DNA of 64,000 bases from Rhinopomastus cyanomelas (Eukaryota > Chordata > Aves > Bucerotiformes > Rhinopomastidae), in contig VXBP01004060.1 of the NCBI GenBank assembly GCA_013400115.1, positions 316 to 64,315 of the forward strand, in the 5' to 3' direction. Below the pieces are notes generated by a model that was not told the DNA's origin, did no database searches, and saw only the letters and a list, made by a program, of their open reading frames with translations. The translations under genes and the position numbers were made by a program. Positions 52,050-61,669 of the stretch are shown in pieces; position 1 is the first letter of the stretch; each line of letters opens with the position of its first letter.

Positions 52050-52521
52050 AAATATTGAGGGTTCAATGAAGGGCCACAAGGGTGACTAGGGGATGGGAGC
52101 ACTTGCCTTATGAGGAGAGACTGAGAGATCCAGGGCATTTCAGCTTGGAGAGAGGGTTGTGAGGGGACTTATCACTGTCTATTGATCCATGAGGGCTGGG
52201 TGTCAAGAAGAAAGAGACAACCTCTTTGCACTTGTGCCCTGTCATAGGACAAGGGGCACTGGCTGTCAGCTGGAGCACAAGAAGTTCCATCTCAACATGA
52301 GGAAGAAGTTCTTCATGGTGAGGGTGAGAGAGCACTGGAAGGGGCTGCTCAGGGAGGTTGTGGAGCCTCCTTCTCTGGAGACTTTCCAGACCCATCTGGA
52401 TGTGTTTCTGTTTGCCCTGTCTAAGGTTTTATGGTTCTGCAAGAGCAGGAGGTTGGGCTTGATGACCTCTGGAGGTCCCTTCCAACCCCTAATGGTCTGT
52501 GTATCTGTGCTTCTGAGATTC
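52050..52521 (+). mobile_element. CR1 LINE 3' part, moderately diverged
   Basis: GGGTTCAATGAAGGGCCACA, GGCTGGGTGTCAAGAAGAAA, ATGAGGAAGAAGTTCTTCAT to GGTCTGTGTATCTGTGCTTC. Confidence 0.93.
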
Positions 52522-53060
52522 CCTTGGAGCTCTGTCACTCCAATTTATCAATAAGAAATGAGAGGATCACTTAACTACAATTTATGGGGACATAATGCTG
52601 GCAAGAGCAAGATACAAATACAGAGCATCCTTCAATGAGTAGAAGCTCAGGAAAAATGGTCTGAGAGACAGAAACCTGACTGGCTACTGAAATAACCCAT
52701 CTGATAAGAGGTTTTCTTACAAAACCTTTACCCAAGGTGGGTATTTAGATAGAACACGTTTGATTCAACGCCAGCTCCTGAGCTCAAGCAAGACTCCAGT
52801 CAGGAAGATGCCCTAGGCTTGAAGTTGAACTGATGGTGCAAGACCAAACGAGGAATGACAGTGACTTTTATATGGTCCCACATTTTGTCTCATTGGTTTG
52901 GTGATGAGGTGCAAGGTGAACTTACTGAGATATGGTCTGTTCTGTACATAAACCTGATTAGAACACCCCATCAAAATAAGCTGCCACAACTGGTTTTAGA
53001 TATGTCTTCATGCTTCTCTGTAAAGAAATTTGGAAGACAGGGAGCTTGAGAATATATAGA
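52522..53060 (+). other. Unique intergenic sequence
   Basis: Nothing recognised. Confidence 0.55.
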
Positions 53061-53063
53061 CAA

Positions 53064-53255
53064 CAGTGAGGGTGACAGAGCACTGGAAGGGACCTCGAAA
53101 GATCATCCAGTCCAATCCCCTGCCACAGCAGGATCTCCTAGATCCAGTTGCACAGGAACACATCCAGGCGGGTTTTAAATGTCTCCAGAGAAGGAGATTC
53201 CACAACCTCCCTGGGCAGCCCCTTTCAGTGCTCTGCCACCCCCACTGGGAAGAAG
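53064..53255 (-). mobile_element. CR1 with a plus-strand start fused to a minus-strand tail
   Basis: Plus-strand AGTGAGGGTGACAGAGCACT (53066-53085) runs into TGGAAGGGACCTCGAAAGAT, which belongs to a minus-strand copy continuing to CCCACTGGGAAGAAGAG. TGGAAGGG is common to both orientations at the join. Confidence 0.9.
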
Positions 53256-53774
53256 AGCTCAGAAGAGGTTTATGACCCAGGCTTCCTACCTTCACAGCTA
53301 TGTGCTAGCCTCAGCAGGGCTGCTGGCTGCCACGATTCGAGCACGCTGACATTTGCTGATGCCACTGTGAACAACTGGCATGATTTGTGACCTGCTCTTT
53401 GGGCAGATGAATCAGCCTGTGAGGCACCTGTCCTGGAACTCCAAATCCCTGGCTGATAGAAGAGAGCCATTCCTGCTCCTTTGGCTGCTGATGCCACCAC
53501 CTTCTGAGGTATCTATTTTTAGCTCAGACCGAGAAGAAAGTGTCAAAGCAACTACCCAGCAGAACCTCACACGGTTCCCTACAGGCTGTTCCATGGAGTT
53601 CATCAAGCTCAGTATCACCCATGAGTAGCTGTCTTGCAACATAAGAAAGGAAGGGAGGAATGAAGGAAAGAGAGAGGGTCTAGAAGCAACACCATCACGT
53701 ATGACTTTTCAGAGTCAGGTTCTGCTTCTCTGTGCTGCTGCACTAATGTGTAAGCACAAAGACAATGCTTGACT
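53256..53774 (+). other. Unique intergenic sequence
   Basis: Nothing recognised. Confidence 0.55.
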
Positions 53775-53985
53775 GGAGAATCACAGAACATCAGGGATTG
53801 GAAGGGAGCTCGAAAGATCATCCAGTCCAATACCCCTGCCTCAACAGGATCACAAAGACCAAGTCACACAGGAACATGTCCAGGCTGGTTTTAAACATCT
53901 CCAGAGAAGGAGACTCCCCAACTGCCCTGGGCAGCCCCTTCCAGTGCTCTGGCACCCTCACTGGGAAGAAGGTCCTTCTCAGATT
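53775..53985 (-). mobile_element. CR1 LINE 3' fragment
   Basis: GAATCACAGAACATCAGGGA to AAGGTCCTTCTCAGATTG, stopping exactly where the right arm of the inverted repeat begins. Confidence 0.93.
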
Positions 53986-53986
53986 G

Positions 53987-54304
53987 CAAATGGAAAGAAC
54001 CAAAAGGTTTTACAATGACCCATGGAAGTATTCTTGTGGCTTTTCCAAGAGCAGGATTAAAAACACTCGGATGCAGAAGATAAATACGAAGATGAATTTA
54101 TTGAGCATGGAGGGAAGAATTTGCACTAATACTCTCCATCTTTCTTTTCCCCATGTGAAAATGAAATGCTCCAAGTGACATTTGTGGCCAACAAACTGGT
54201 TTTTGATGGTAAATCATTCTGCTAAAACTATACATGAATTACACAGAATCATACAACATTAGGGATTGGAAGGGACCTTGAAAGATCACCCAGTCCAATC
54301 CCCC
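53987..54304 (+). repeat. Inverted repeat, right arm
   Basis: Reverse complement of about 51000-51313; it ends inside a CR1 tail at the single N at 54305. Confidence 0.9.
54243..54304 (-). mobile_element. CR1 tip within the right arm
   Basis: ACAGAATCATACAACATTAG to CACCCAGTCCAATCCCCC. Confidence 0.9.
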
Positions 54305-54305
54305 N

Positions 54306-54410
54306 CTGCACATGTCCCTGTGTGACCTGGTCTAGGTGATCCTGCTGTTGCAGGGGGATTGGACTGGATGATCTTTTGAGGTCCCTTCCAATCTCTAATG
54401 TTCTGTGATA
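54306..54410 (+). mobile_element. CR1 tail after a one-base gap
   Basis: CTGCACATGTCCCTGTGTGA to CTCTAATGTTCTGTGAT. The minus tip and plus tail joined by N suggest a misjoin between repeats. Confidence 0.9.
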
Positions 54411-54589
54411 TGAAGCAAGATTTTGTGTTTTGCTTTTTCATTGTGCAAACTGTCACCTAAGTTTGGGAAGAGCATCCATGAAAGATGAGACACACAGGGG
54501 TATAAATGCAGTTAGCACAGCAGCCAGTTCACAGAGCAGTCAGAATTCCATCTTGCTCTCTGACACCTAGTCCTCTCTGTTTTTCCTCT

Positions 54590-54910
54590 TTTCTGCTTCC
54601 AATGAAGTTTCACCAGTCCTGCTGGCCACACTATTGCTGATCCAAGCCAGGATGACATCGGCCTTCTGGGCCACCTGGGCACCCTGCTGGCTCCTGTTCA
54701 GCCGGTTGTCACCCAGTCCTGCCAGGTCCCTCTGTGCCAGGCTGCTCTCCAGCCCCTCATCCCCCAGTCTGTAGCTACAGGAGGTCCTTGTGGCCAAAGT
54801 GTAGGACCCTGCCTTTGACCCTGTTAAACCTCATCCCCTTAGCCTCTGCCTATGGACCCAGCCTGTCCAGATCTTTCTGCACCATCCTCCTACAGTCCAG
54901 CAGATCAACA
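54590..54910 (-). mobile_element. CR1 reverse-transcriptase-end fragment, older
   Basis: The minus strand reads GLESSLAQRDLAGLGDNRLN and VAQKADVILAWISNSVASRT, the ORF2 region upstream of the 3' end. No tail is attached. Confidence 0.85.
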
Positions 54911-55838
54911 CAACAAGTCCAACCAAGGACTGGCATCATCTCACACACAGTCCTCCAAACCCAGCAGCTAAAAAACCAGAGAGCACCTGCCAACTCTGCC
55001 TGTCCCTTGGTAGCAGCCAAGTTGTGCAGCCCCTGTTCATGAAGCAGAAAACCATATGGGAGACACAGTGCCCTGCTCAGTCTGAATGAGCTCAAACTCC
55101 CATCTCCCAGGAGAGCATCCTAATCACAAACAGGGAGGTGCCACATAAATGTGAGCAGCCTCTGAGTGAGAGGAATGGAGATCCTGGAGTTCAATCTGCT
55201 CGACTCTGACTGCAATTCACACATCATTGAAGAAGAGGGTGGGAAATGAACCCAAAGCCCTCCATCCACCCAGAGCCTACAGACACCACCGGCCACGTGC
55301 GGTGCCGCTCGAGTGTTTGGGGTCAGGCTGGAGCAGGCAGGAAAGACCATGCGGATCTTCACGGTCCTCCCACAAAACCGCTTCTGTCCCTGTGAGATGT
55401 CAGGACAAATTGCTGCTCGGAGTTGACCGCGCAGCTGTTCAAACTCTGATTGTGCTGCCCTGTGGGTGCTCGGAGCTTGGCTCTCTCTCACGCTGAACAT
55501 ACCTCTGAGCAAGAAATTCCCAGATAACAGTGGTTAGATAACAAGCCAGGGTAGCCGATTCTATTTTTTACAAGGTTTTATCCCCCTTCTCCTCCCTTAA
55601 TCTAGCAGTTGACATCTCAGATATTGAGCTGCCTGGGGCAGAGCCCATGGGGTCCTATTTTTAGAGCAGAGCCAGCACATTATAGGGCTGATGCAAGCCA
55701 AATATGTTCTTGTGAGTCAGTATTGGAAAAAGTTTGTTGCTAAAAGCAATGCATTTCTGAGGTTGCCAAGCAGGCTTGCTGGATGGCACACAGTGGGCTT
55801 AGCTCCTTCTGCCCAAATGGGCACAAAAAGTCATCACA
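54911..55838 (+). other. Unique intergenic sequence
   Basis: No gene recognised; the open frames at 55120-55512 on both strands overlap and have no recognised similarity. Confidence 0.5.
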
Positions 55839-55839
55839 G

Positions 55840-56510
55840 GGAAGGAGCTTCTTTCTGATGAGAAACCTCAGGTTGCTCAGCTTAGAGAAGGTTTTGGGGA
55901 GATTTTGTTGAGGCTTTCCAGTACTTAAAGGAGGGTGTAAGAATGACAAAGTCACAGAGTTGTTGAGGCTGGAAAAGACCTCTAAGATCATCCAGCCAAG
56001 CCCATGACCTAACGTCCCCGCATCAGTTGGACCAGGGCACTATGGGACACAGCCAATCTGGCCTTCAACACCTCCTGCCCTGGGCAGTCCAGTGCAGGCT
56101 GTGATCACCCTTGCAGTGAGGAAGGGCTTCCTAACATCCAACCTAGCCCTCCCCTGGTGCAGCTTCAGACCCTGCTCGCCCTGTGGCTAGTTGCCTGGGA
56201 GAAGAGCCCATTGACAATTTCATTAGCAAGGCCTGTTGCAACAGGACAAGTGGCAATGATTTGAGACAAATGGAAAGTAGAATTAAGCTGGGCTTGAGAA
56301 AGAAATTTTAACAATGAAACACTGGTGAAACACTGGCACAGATTGCCCAGAGAGGTGGTGAAGAGGCCAGCCCTGGGGATATTTAAGTTTAGGCTGGATC
56401 TTGCTCTAAGCAACCTGACCTAGTCAAAGGCATTCCTGCTAACTGCAAGGAAGTTAACTAGATGACCTCTACATTCTCCTTCCAACATAAAGCATCCTAT
56501 GATTCCATGA
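55840..56510 (+). mobile_element. Old CR1 split by an inverted CR1
   Basis: Left part GGAGCTTCTTTCTGATGAGA and GGCTTTCCAGTACTTAAAGG. Right part from about 56220, with GGGCTTGAGAAAGAAATTTT, GCCCAGAGAGGTGGTGAAGA and CATCCTATGATTCCATG. Confidence 0.85.
55945..56215 (-). mobile_element. CR1 inserted in opposite orientation in the old CR1
   Basis: AAAGTCACAGAGTTGTTGAG, CTGGAAAAGACCTCTAAGAT to GTTGCCTGGGAGAAGAGCCC. Confidence 0.88.
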
Positions 56511-56714
56511 AATGCCTCCTTCCGTGTGTCAGAAGCTGGAAAACTGGCCACTCTGCTGACCAAGGTACTTGCTGCATGGCTCCCTCTCTGAGAAACTTCA
56601 TTAGAGTGTTTATCTACTCCCACCTCCTTTAGGTTGGAACAAAAGGTGTTTCTCTTAGTAGTTCTGTCATCTATGTGTTTTCTGTCTTCTAGACAATAGG
56701 TTGTCTAGAAAACA

Positions 56715-57123
56715 GGGCCTGAAGAATAAATCTGATGAGGAGAGATGGAGAGAGTTGGGGCTGTTCAGTTTGAGGAAAAGGAGGCTAAGGAGACATCTCA
56801 TCACTCTCTACAACTACCTGAAAGAACATTGTAGAGAAGTTGGTGCTGGGCTCTTCTCACAGGTCATAAACGACAAAAGCAGAGGGAAGGGCTTCCAGCT
56901 TCAACAGGGGAGTGTTAGACTGGCCATCAGGAAGAGATTCTTCCTGGAGAGAGTGGTCAGGGACTGGGATGGGCTGCCTGGGGTGGTGGTTGAGTCCCCA
57001 TCCCTGGATGTGTTTGAAAGAAACTTAGATGTAGTGCTGGGGCATCTGCTTTAGGGATGAACTTGTAGAGTAGGGTTGATGGTTGGACTGGATGATCCCA
57101 AGGGTCTTTTCCAACCTCAATGA
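56715..57123 (+). mobile_element. CR1 LINE 3' part, GTAGAGTAGGG-type tail
   Basis: CAGGGCCTGAAGAATAAATC, GGGAAGGGCTTCCAGCTTCA, AACTTGTAGAGTAGGGTTGA, GGACTGGATGATCCCAAGGG. The plus strand keeps a 117-codon ORF2 C-terminal remnant (RVVRDWDGLPGVVVESPSLD). Confidence 0.95.
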
Positions 57124-57174
57124 GATCAGCTTCTCAAGAAATGGTGCAGAAGCCAGGCATTGTTCTGTGGTAGA

Positions 57175-57360
57175 TCTTCCCAGAGCACTAGCAGGGGCTG
57201 CTCAGGGGTGTTGCGGAACCTCCTTCTCTGGAGATGTTTAAAACCCACCTGGACGTGTTCCTGTGTGACTTGGTCTAGGTGATCCTGCTGTGGCAGGGGG
57301 ACTGGGCTAGATGATCTTTCAAAGTCCCTTCCAATCCCTGATGATTCTGTGATTGTGTGA
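57175..57360 (+). mobile_element. CR1 LINE 3' fragment
   Basis: CAGAGCACTAGCAGGGGCTG to TTCTGTGATTGTGTGA. Confidence 0.95.
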
Positions 57361-58057
57361 AAAAGGAGACGATCCCCCAAGGCCAGGCCAGTGTGTTCTG
57401 TGCTGTGTATTCTGGAAGAGATCACAGTGTAAATAGAGGAAAAATGAAGATGAAATTCCAGCCGAAATACTTGTCCAGGAATAGTCCTCCCAGATGTAAA
57501 GGTTATGCAAAGCCAAAACCAAAGATGTCTTTTCTATGCTAATCTTATTTTCAAATTATTAATGTCTCTCCAGCAATAACATAGGTTTAAAAATAATAAT
57601 ATTTACCATCCCCTAAGTGCCAGGGCTCCAGCTCTTTGGGGTATTCAGATTTAGTTGCTAATGACACATGGCAAGATGATATTCCCTTCCAAGGGTTTCT
57701 GTGCCTGAGCCCAGGGCTCTAAGGGGTCTGCATGCTTCAGACCTCTGAGATCTGTCTTTGGGATGTGCCAGACATCACTCCCTGTTATGTCTGTTGGATA
57801 CTGCTACTGATTGCTACCGTTTAAATGGGTCATTAGCACTTAATAGGAGTAAAGTAGGAGGAAAAGCCAGGCTGGATGTGGGGTCCGGAGTAAATATTCA
57901 CGTTGGAGAGAGCCCATCAGGTTTTTTTCTCCTTGTAAATATGAGTTGTAGTTTCCTCGTGAAACATATCTGGGCTTTGCTGCCCGGATTCACTGGGAAG
58001 CTGTGGGAGACTTGTTGGGAACATGGGTGGCAACTGTCAGGATCCAGGAGGGAGATG
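57361..58057 (+). other. Unique intergenic sequence
   Basis: Nothing recognised. Confidence 0.55.
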
Positions 58058-58190
58058 TTGGGGGTTGTGGAGTCTCCTTCTCTGGAGACATTTCAAACCC
58101 ACCTGGATGTGTTCCTGTGCAACCTGGTCTAGGTGATGCTGCTGTGGCAGGGGGATTGGACTGGATGATCTTCCAATCCTTAATGATTCC
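58058..58190 (+). mobile_element. CR1 tail fragment
   Basis: GTTGTGGAGTCTCCTTCTCT to CTTCCAATCCTTAATGATTC, with a short deletion in the tail. Confidence 0.93.
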
Positions 58191-58729
58191 ATGTACCAAG
58201 CCACATGTGATTTTCATGGATAAAGACATGAACTTCCAGGAAAACCCTAGAAACCTGCCCTGCTCACGCATATTTTCTGGGCAGCCAGAGCAGGGAGTCA
58301 AAGCACTACCCCTGTCTAAGAGGAGAAGCCTTAAAGAGGAAATCCTCTTGGAGAGAGAACTTGGAAAAACCCTTCCTGCAGATTCCGTAGCGTAACTTCT
58401 ATTTCCTCAGCGGCTGGTTCCAAGGCTACCAAAGTAGCTTTTGCTGGCTTCCAAGTAGCTTTTGCTGGCTGCAAACAGATTCACCAGGAATTCATTTGCC
58501 TGATGACATTTCCAAGGATGGCAGTTAATGTGGAGAGGAAGTTGGCTTACATCTCAGTGAAAAACCCCCAGGGTGGAAATGATTAGGAAATGAAGGTGGA
58601 GAAGATCTACCAGAATAGCTGGTTCTTTCTACTGAGCACTATTACATGGGATGGAGATGAGGTTCTGACACCACAGCAGGCTGTGCTCCCATTCAGCAGG
58701 ACCTGAACAGGCTGGGGAGCTGGACAGGA
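58191..58729 (+). other. Unique intergenic sequence
   Basis: It contains a short repeat, GTAGCTTTTGCTGGCT, twice at about 58433-58470. Nothing else recognised. Confidence 0.5.
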
Positions 58730-58828
58730 GTGTGACTTGGTCTAGGTGGTCCTTCTGTGGCAGGGGGGGATTGGACTGGATGGTCTTTCGAGGTCCCTTC
58801 CAATCCCTAATGATTCTGTGATTCTATA
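58730..58828 (+). mobile_element. CR1 tail fragment
   Basis: GTGTGACTTGGTCTAGGTGG to TTCTGTGATTCTATA. Confidence 0.93.
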
Positions 58829-58834
58829 ACTAGG

Positions 58835-59403
58835 ACAGTGAAGAGTCTGGCATCTGGGCAAGAACAATCCCAGGGACCTGGATAGGTTGGGGACTGACCT
58901 GCAGGAGAAAGGGACCTGGGAGTCCTGGTGGACAGCAGGATGACTATGAGCCAGCAGTGTGCTCTTGTGGCCAAGAGGGCCAACAGCATCCTGGGGTGGA
59001 TCAGAAGGGGGGTGGTTAGTAGACTGAGAGAGGCTGAGGGAGCTGGGTCACTTGAGCTTGGAAAAGAGGAGACTGAGGGGTTACCTCATTAGTGCTCATA
59101 AATATGGAAAAAATGAGTGTCAGGTGGATGAAGCCAGGGTCTTCTCAATGTCATCTAGTGATAGGACAAGGGGCAATGGGTGTGAGCTGGAACAGAGGAG
59201 GTTCCACATCAGTGTGAGAAGGAACTTTTTCCCAGTGAGGGTGACAGAGCTGCCCAGGTGGGTTGTGGAGTCTCCTTCTCTGAAGAACTTTAAAACCCGC
59301 CTGCACATGTTCCTGTGTGACTTGGTCTAGGTGATCCTGCTGTGTCAGGGGGACTAGACTAGATGATCTTTCGAGGTCCCTTCTAATCTGTGACTCTGTG
59401 ATA
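58835..59403 (+). mobile_element. CR1 LINE 3' part with internal deletion
   Basis: AGAAAGGGACCTGGGAGTCC, GGCCAACAGCATCCTGGGGT, a jump at about 59030 to GAGGCTGAGGGAGCTGGGTC, then on to ACTCTGTGATAC. Head-to-tail with the previous tail. Confidence 0.93.
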
Positions 59404-59434
59404 CTTGTGATTTCAGAGGGAATGGTGAGTCCTA

Positions 59435-59515
59435 TTGTCACAGAACCACAGAACGTTGTGGGCTGGAAAGGACCTCGAAAGATCATCTAAGTCCAACCCC
59501 CACTTCCAGAGCAGG
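59435..59515 (-). mobile_element. CR1 tail fragment
   Basis: GTCACAGAACCACAGAACGT, GGCTGGAAAGGACCTCGAAA to CAGAGCAGGATCA. Confidence 0.9.
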
Positions 59516-60492
59516 ATCAGAAAGTAAATGAGAACTGAGACCACTTCAGGGAATCCCCTAGAGATTCTAACAGCAAGAGCCCAGGTTTTGAAGGACTGCT
59601 GATTTCTGCTCTATGTTCCACTATAAATCTTTGAAGTGCTGCTGAACAGAACCCAAGTTTAGTGGTTTTTCTTCCATTTGATCTTTACATAAAGAAAACC
59701 CCCTTGTTCTCTCCAGATGCTTAGAGAAGGTGTGGAAATCACCTCCTCTTTGCCACCCAAGAAGACAGTTGCTGTGCTGACCTGCCAGTCAAACCTGACG
59801 GGTTGCCCTGAGAGCTGAGGACACCCACTGCAGTTTGGACCCTTGGGCAGTGTCAAGTGATCTCAGTTCCTGAGGCTGGAGATGATGTGAGGAGTGATCA
59901 GCACGGCGCTTCCCAAGACACAGCAAGGGTTGTAGCCATCCTTATGGTGAGCAACTGCACAAATATGAAATGGGCTGAGTTTGTGGAAGTTGGGTTCCAT
60001 GAATTATTTGAAGTGTGGGGCTAGCTCCTCTCTCTATTTATTATTCCAGTTCTTGGTGCAGCGCTGATGAAAAACTGTATTTACTTTAGGCTGTTCCCAT
60101 TATCAGGACAGCATTATAGGCATTTTTCCTCAGCTCCACGTTATGACAACCTTGTTTAAAAATATTCTGCTTAAGATGAGGAGCTGTGTTTGTTCTGGGT
60201 GTCTTAGAAAACAAACTTTCACATCTGTCACCTTCGGGGCGTAAACACCCCTGCCACAGGATCTAAAGCAAATAAATATTTGTCTCTTTTGTCTCAGGGG
60301 CTGGTTGAGGTGGGGAGCACAGAGGAACTGCGGAGGGTAGAGCCAACAGCCTGGTGTAGCCTCTCTTGTATGGCCATGTGGTAGAGTGGTTCCACAGAGC
60401 CACTGTGAGAGCTGCTGTCTGGAACCCACCTTGTGTGGTCATGGGCTGTCCTTTCTTGTGGATAGTACTGTTGGCACATGAAGACACATTGG
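59516..60492 (+). other. Unique intergenic sequence
   Basis: About 1 kb without repeats; no gene recognised. Confidence 0.5.
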
Positions 60493-60785
60493 GAATCATA
60501 GAATCCTCAGGGCTGGAAAGGATCTCTGGGATCAACAAGTCCAACCTTCATCCCAACATCTCCCTAAGCCTCAGACCATGGCCTCAAGTGCTCTAGCTAC
60601 TCAGTTTTTAAACATCTCCAGGGATGGTGACTCCACCACCTCCTTGGGCAGCCAGTGCCCAACCACTCTGCAAGGAAAGGACTTCTTCGTAAGAGCCAAC
60701 CCAAACCACCATGATGCAACTTGAAGCCTTTTCCTCTCATCCTGTCATTAGTAAGCTGGGAGAAGAAACCAAGAGGAGCCCTGGC
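60493..60785 (-). mobile_element. CR1 LINE 3' fragment, older group
   Basis: GAATCATAGAATCCTCAGGG, CATCTCCCTAAGCCTCAGAC to GTCATTAGTAAGCTGGGAGA. Confidence 0.93.
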
Positions 60786-60965
60786 AGCCCTATTGCAGTA
60801 GGATCACGAGACTCCTTTAAATATGAGCAGTAATAACTCTGGGCTCAGAAATGACTACACTCTTGGTTTGATGGCAGCTCTACCTACTAAACGCAAAAAG
60901 CCTGAGAGAGAAGGCAGTCTTGTGCTGTTCTCCAAATTCCTGGTAGGTGCTAGAACTTGTCTTGG

Positions 60966-61540
60966 ATCACAGAACCACAGAACATTAGGGATTGGAAGGG
61001 ACCTCGAAAGATCATCCAGTCCAGTCCCCCTGACACAGCAGGATCACCTAGACCAAGTCACGCAGGAACTTGGCCAGGAGGGTTTTAAATGTCTCCAGAG
61101 AAGGAGACTCCACAACTTCCCTGGGCAGCCCCTTCCAGTGCTCTGTCACCCTCACTGGGAAGAAATTACTTCTCATATTTATGTAGAACCTCCTCTGTTC
61201 CAGCTTGCATCCATTGCCCCTTGTCCTATCACCAGACAACACCGAGCAGAGCCTGGCTCCATCCTCCTGACACCCACCCTTCACATATTTATAGACATCA
61301 GTGATGTCACCCCCCAGTCTCCTCTTCTCCAAGCTAAACACACCCAGCTCCCTCAGCCTCTCCTCATAAGGGAGGTGCTCCACTTCCTTCATCATCCCCG
61401 TGGCTCTACGCCGGACTCTCTCCAGCAGCTCTGTGTCCCTCTGGTACAGAGGGGCCCAGAACTGGACACAAGATTCCAGATGTGGTCTCATCAGGGCTGA
61501 GTAGAGGGGGAGGAGAACCTCTCTGTCCACACAGTACTTG
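60966..61540 (-). mobile_element. CR1 LINE 3' part, 575 bp
   Basis: Continuous from the tail to the reverse-transcriptase end (GGAGGAGAACCTCTCTGTCC). The minus strand has a 174-codon open frame with HLESCVQFWAPLYQRDTELL and [20 protein letters not shown], the best-kept ORF2 C-terminus in the window. It is 5'-truncated and cannot move by itself. Confidence 0.96.
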
Positions 61541-61601
61541 ATCCCATGCTGACAGAGGAACATGAAAAACACATTCAGCTGAAGTACAAGACAGAAGCTT
61601 C

Positions 61602-61667
61602 ACAGAATCACAGAACGTTAGGGATTGGAAGGGGCCTCAAAAGATCATCCAGTCCAATCCCCCTGTC
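61602..61667 (-). mobile_element. CR1 tip
   Basis: CACAGAATCACAGAACGTTA to CCAGTCCAATCCCCCTG. Confidence 0.9.
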
Positions 61668-61669
61668 TA

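Noticed and set aside
61048..61572. Host gene of 174 codons on the minus strand
   Set aside because: It is the C-terminal part of CR1 ORF2; the element is 5'-truncated.
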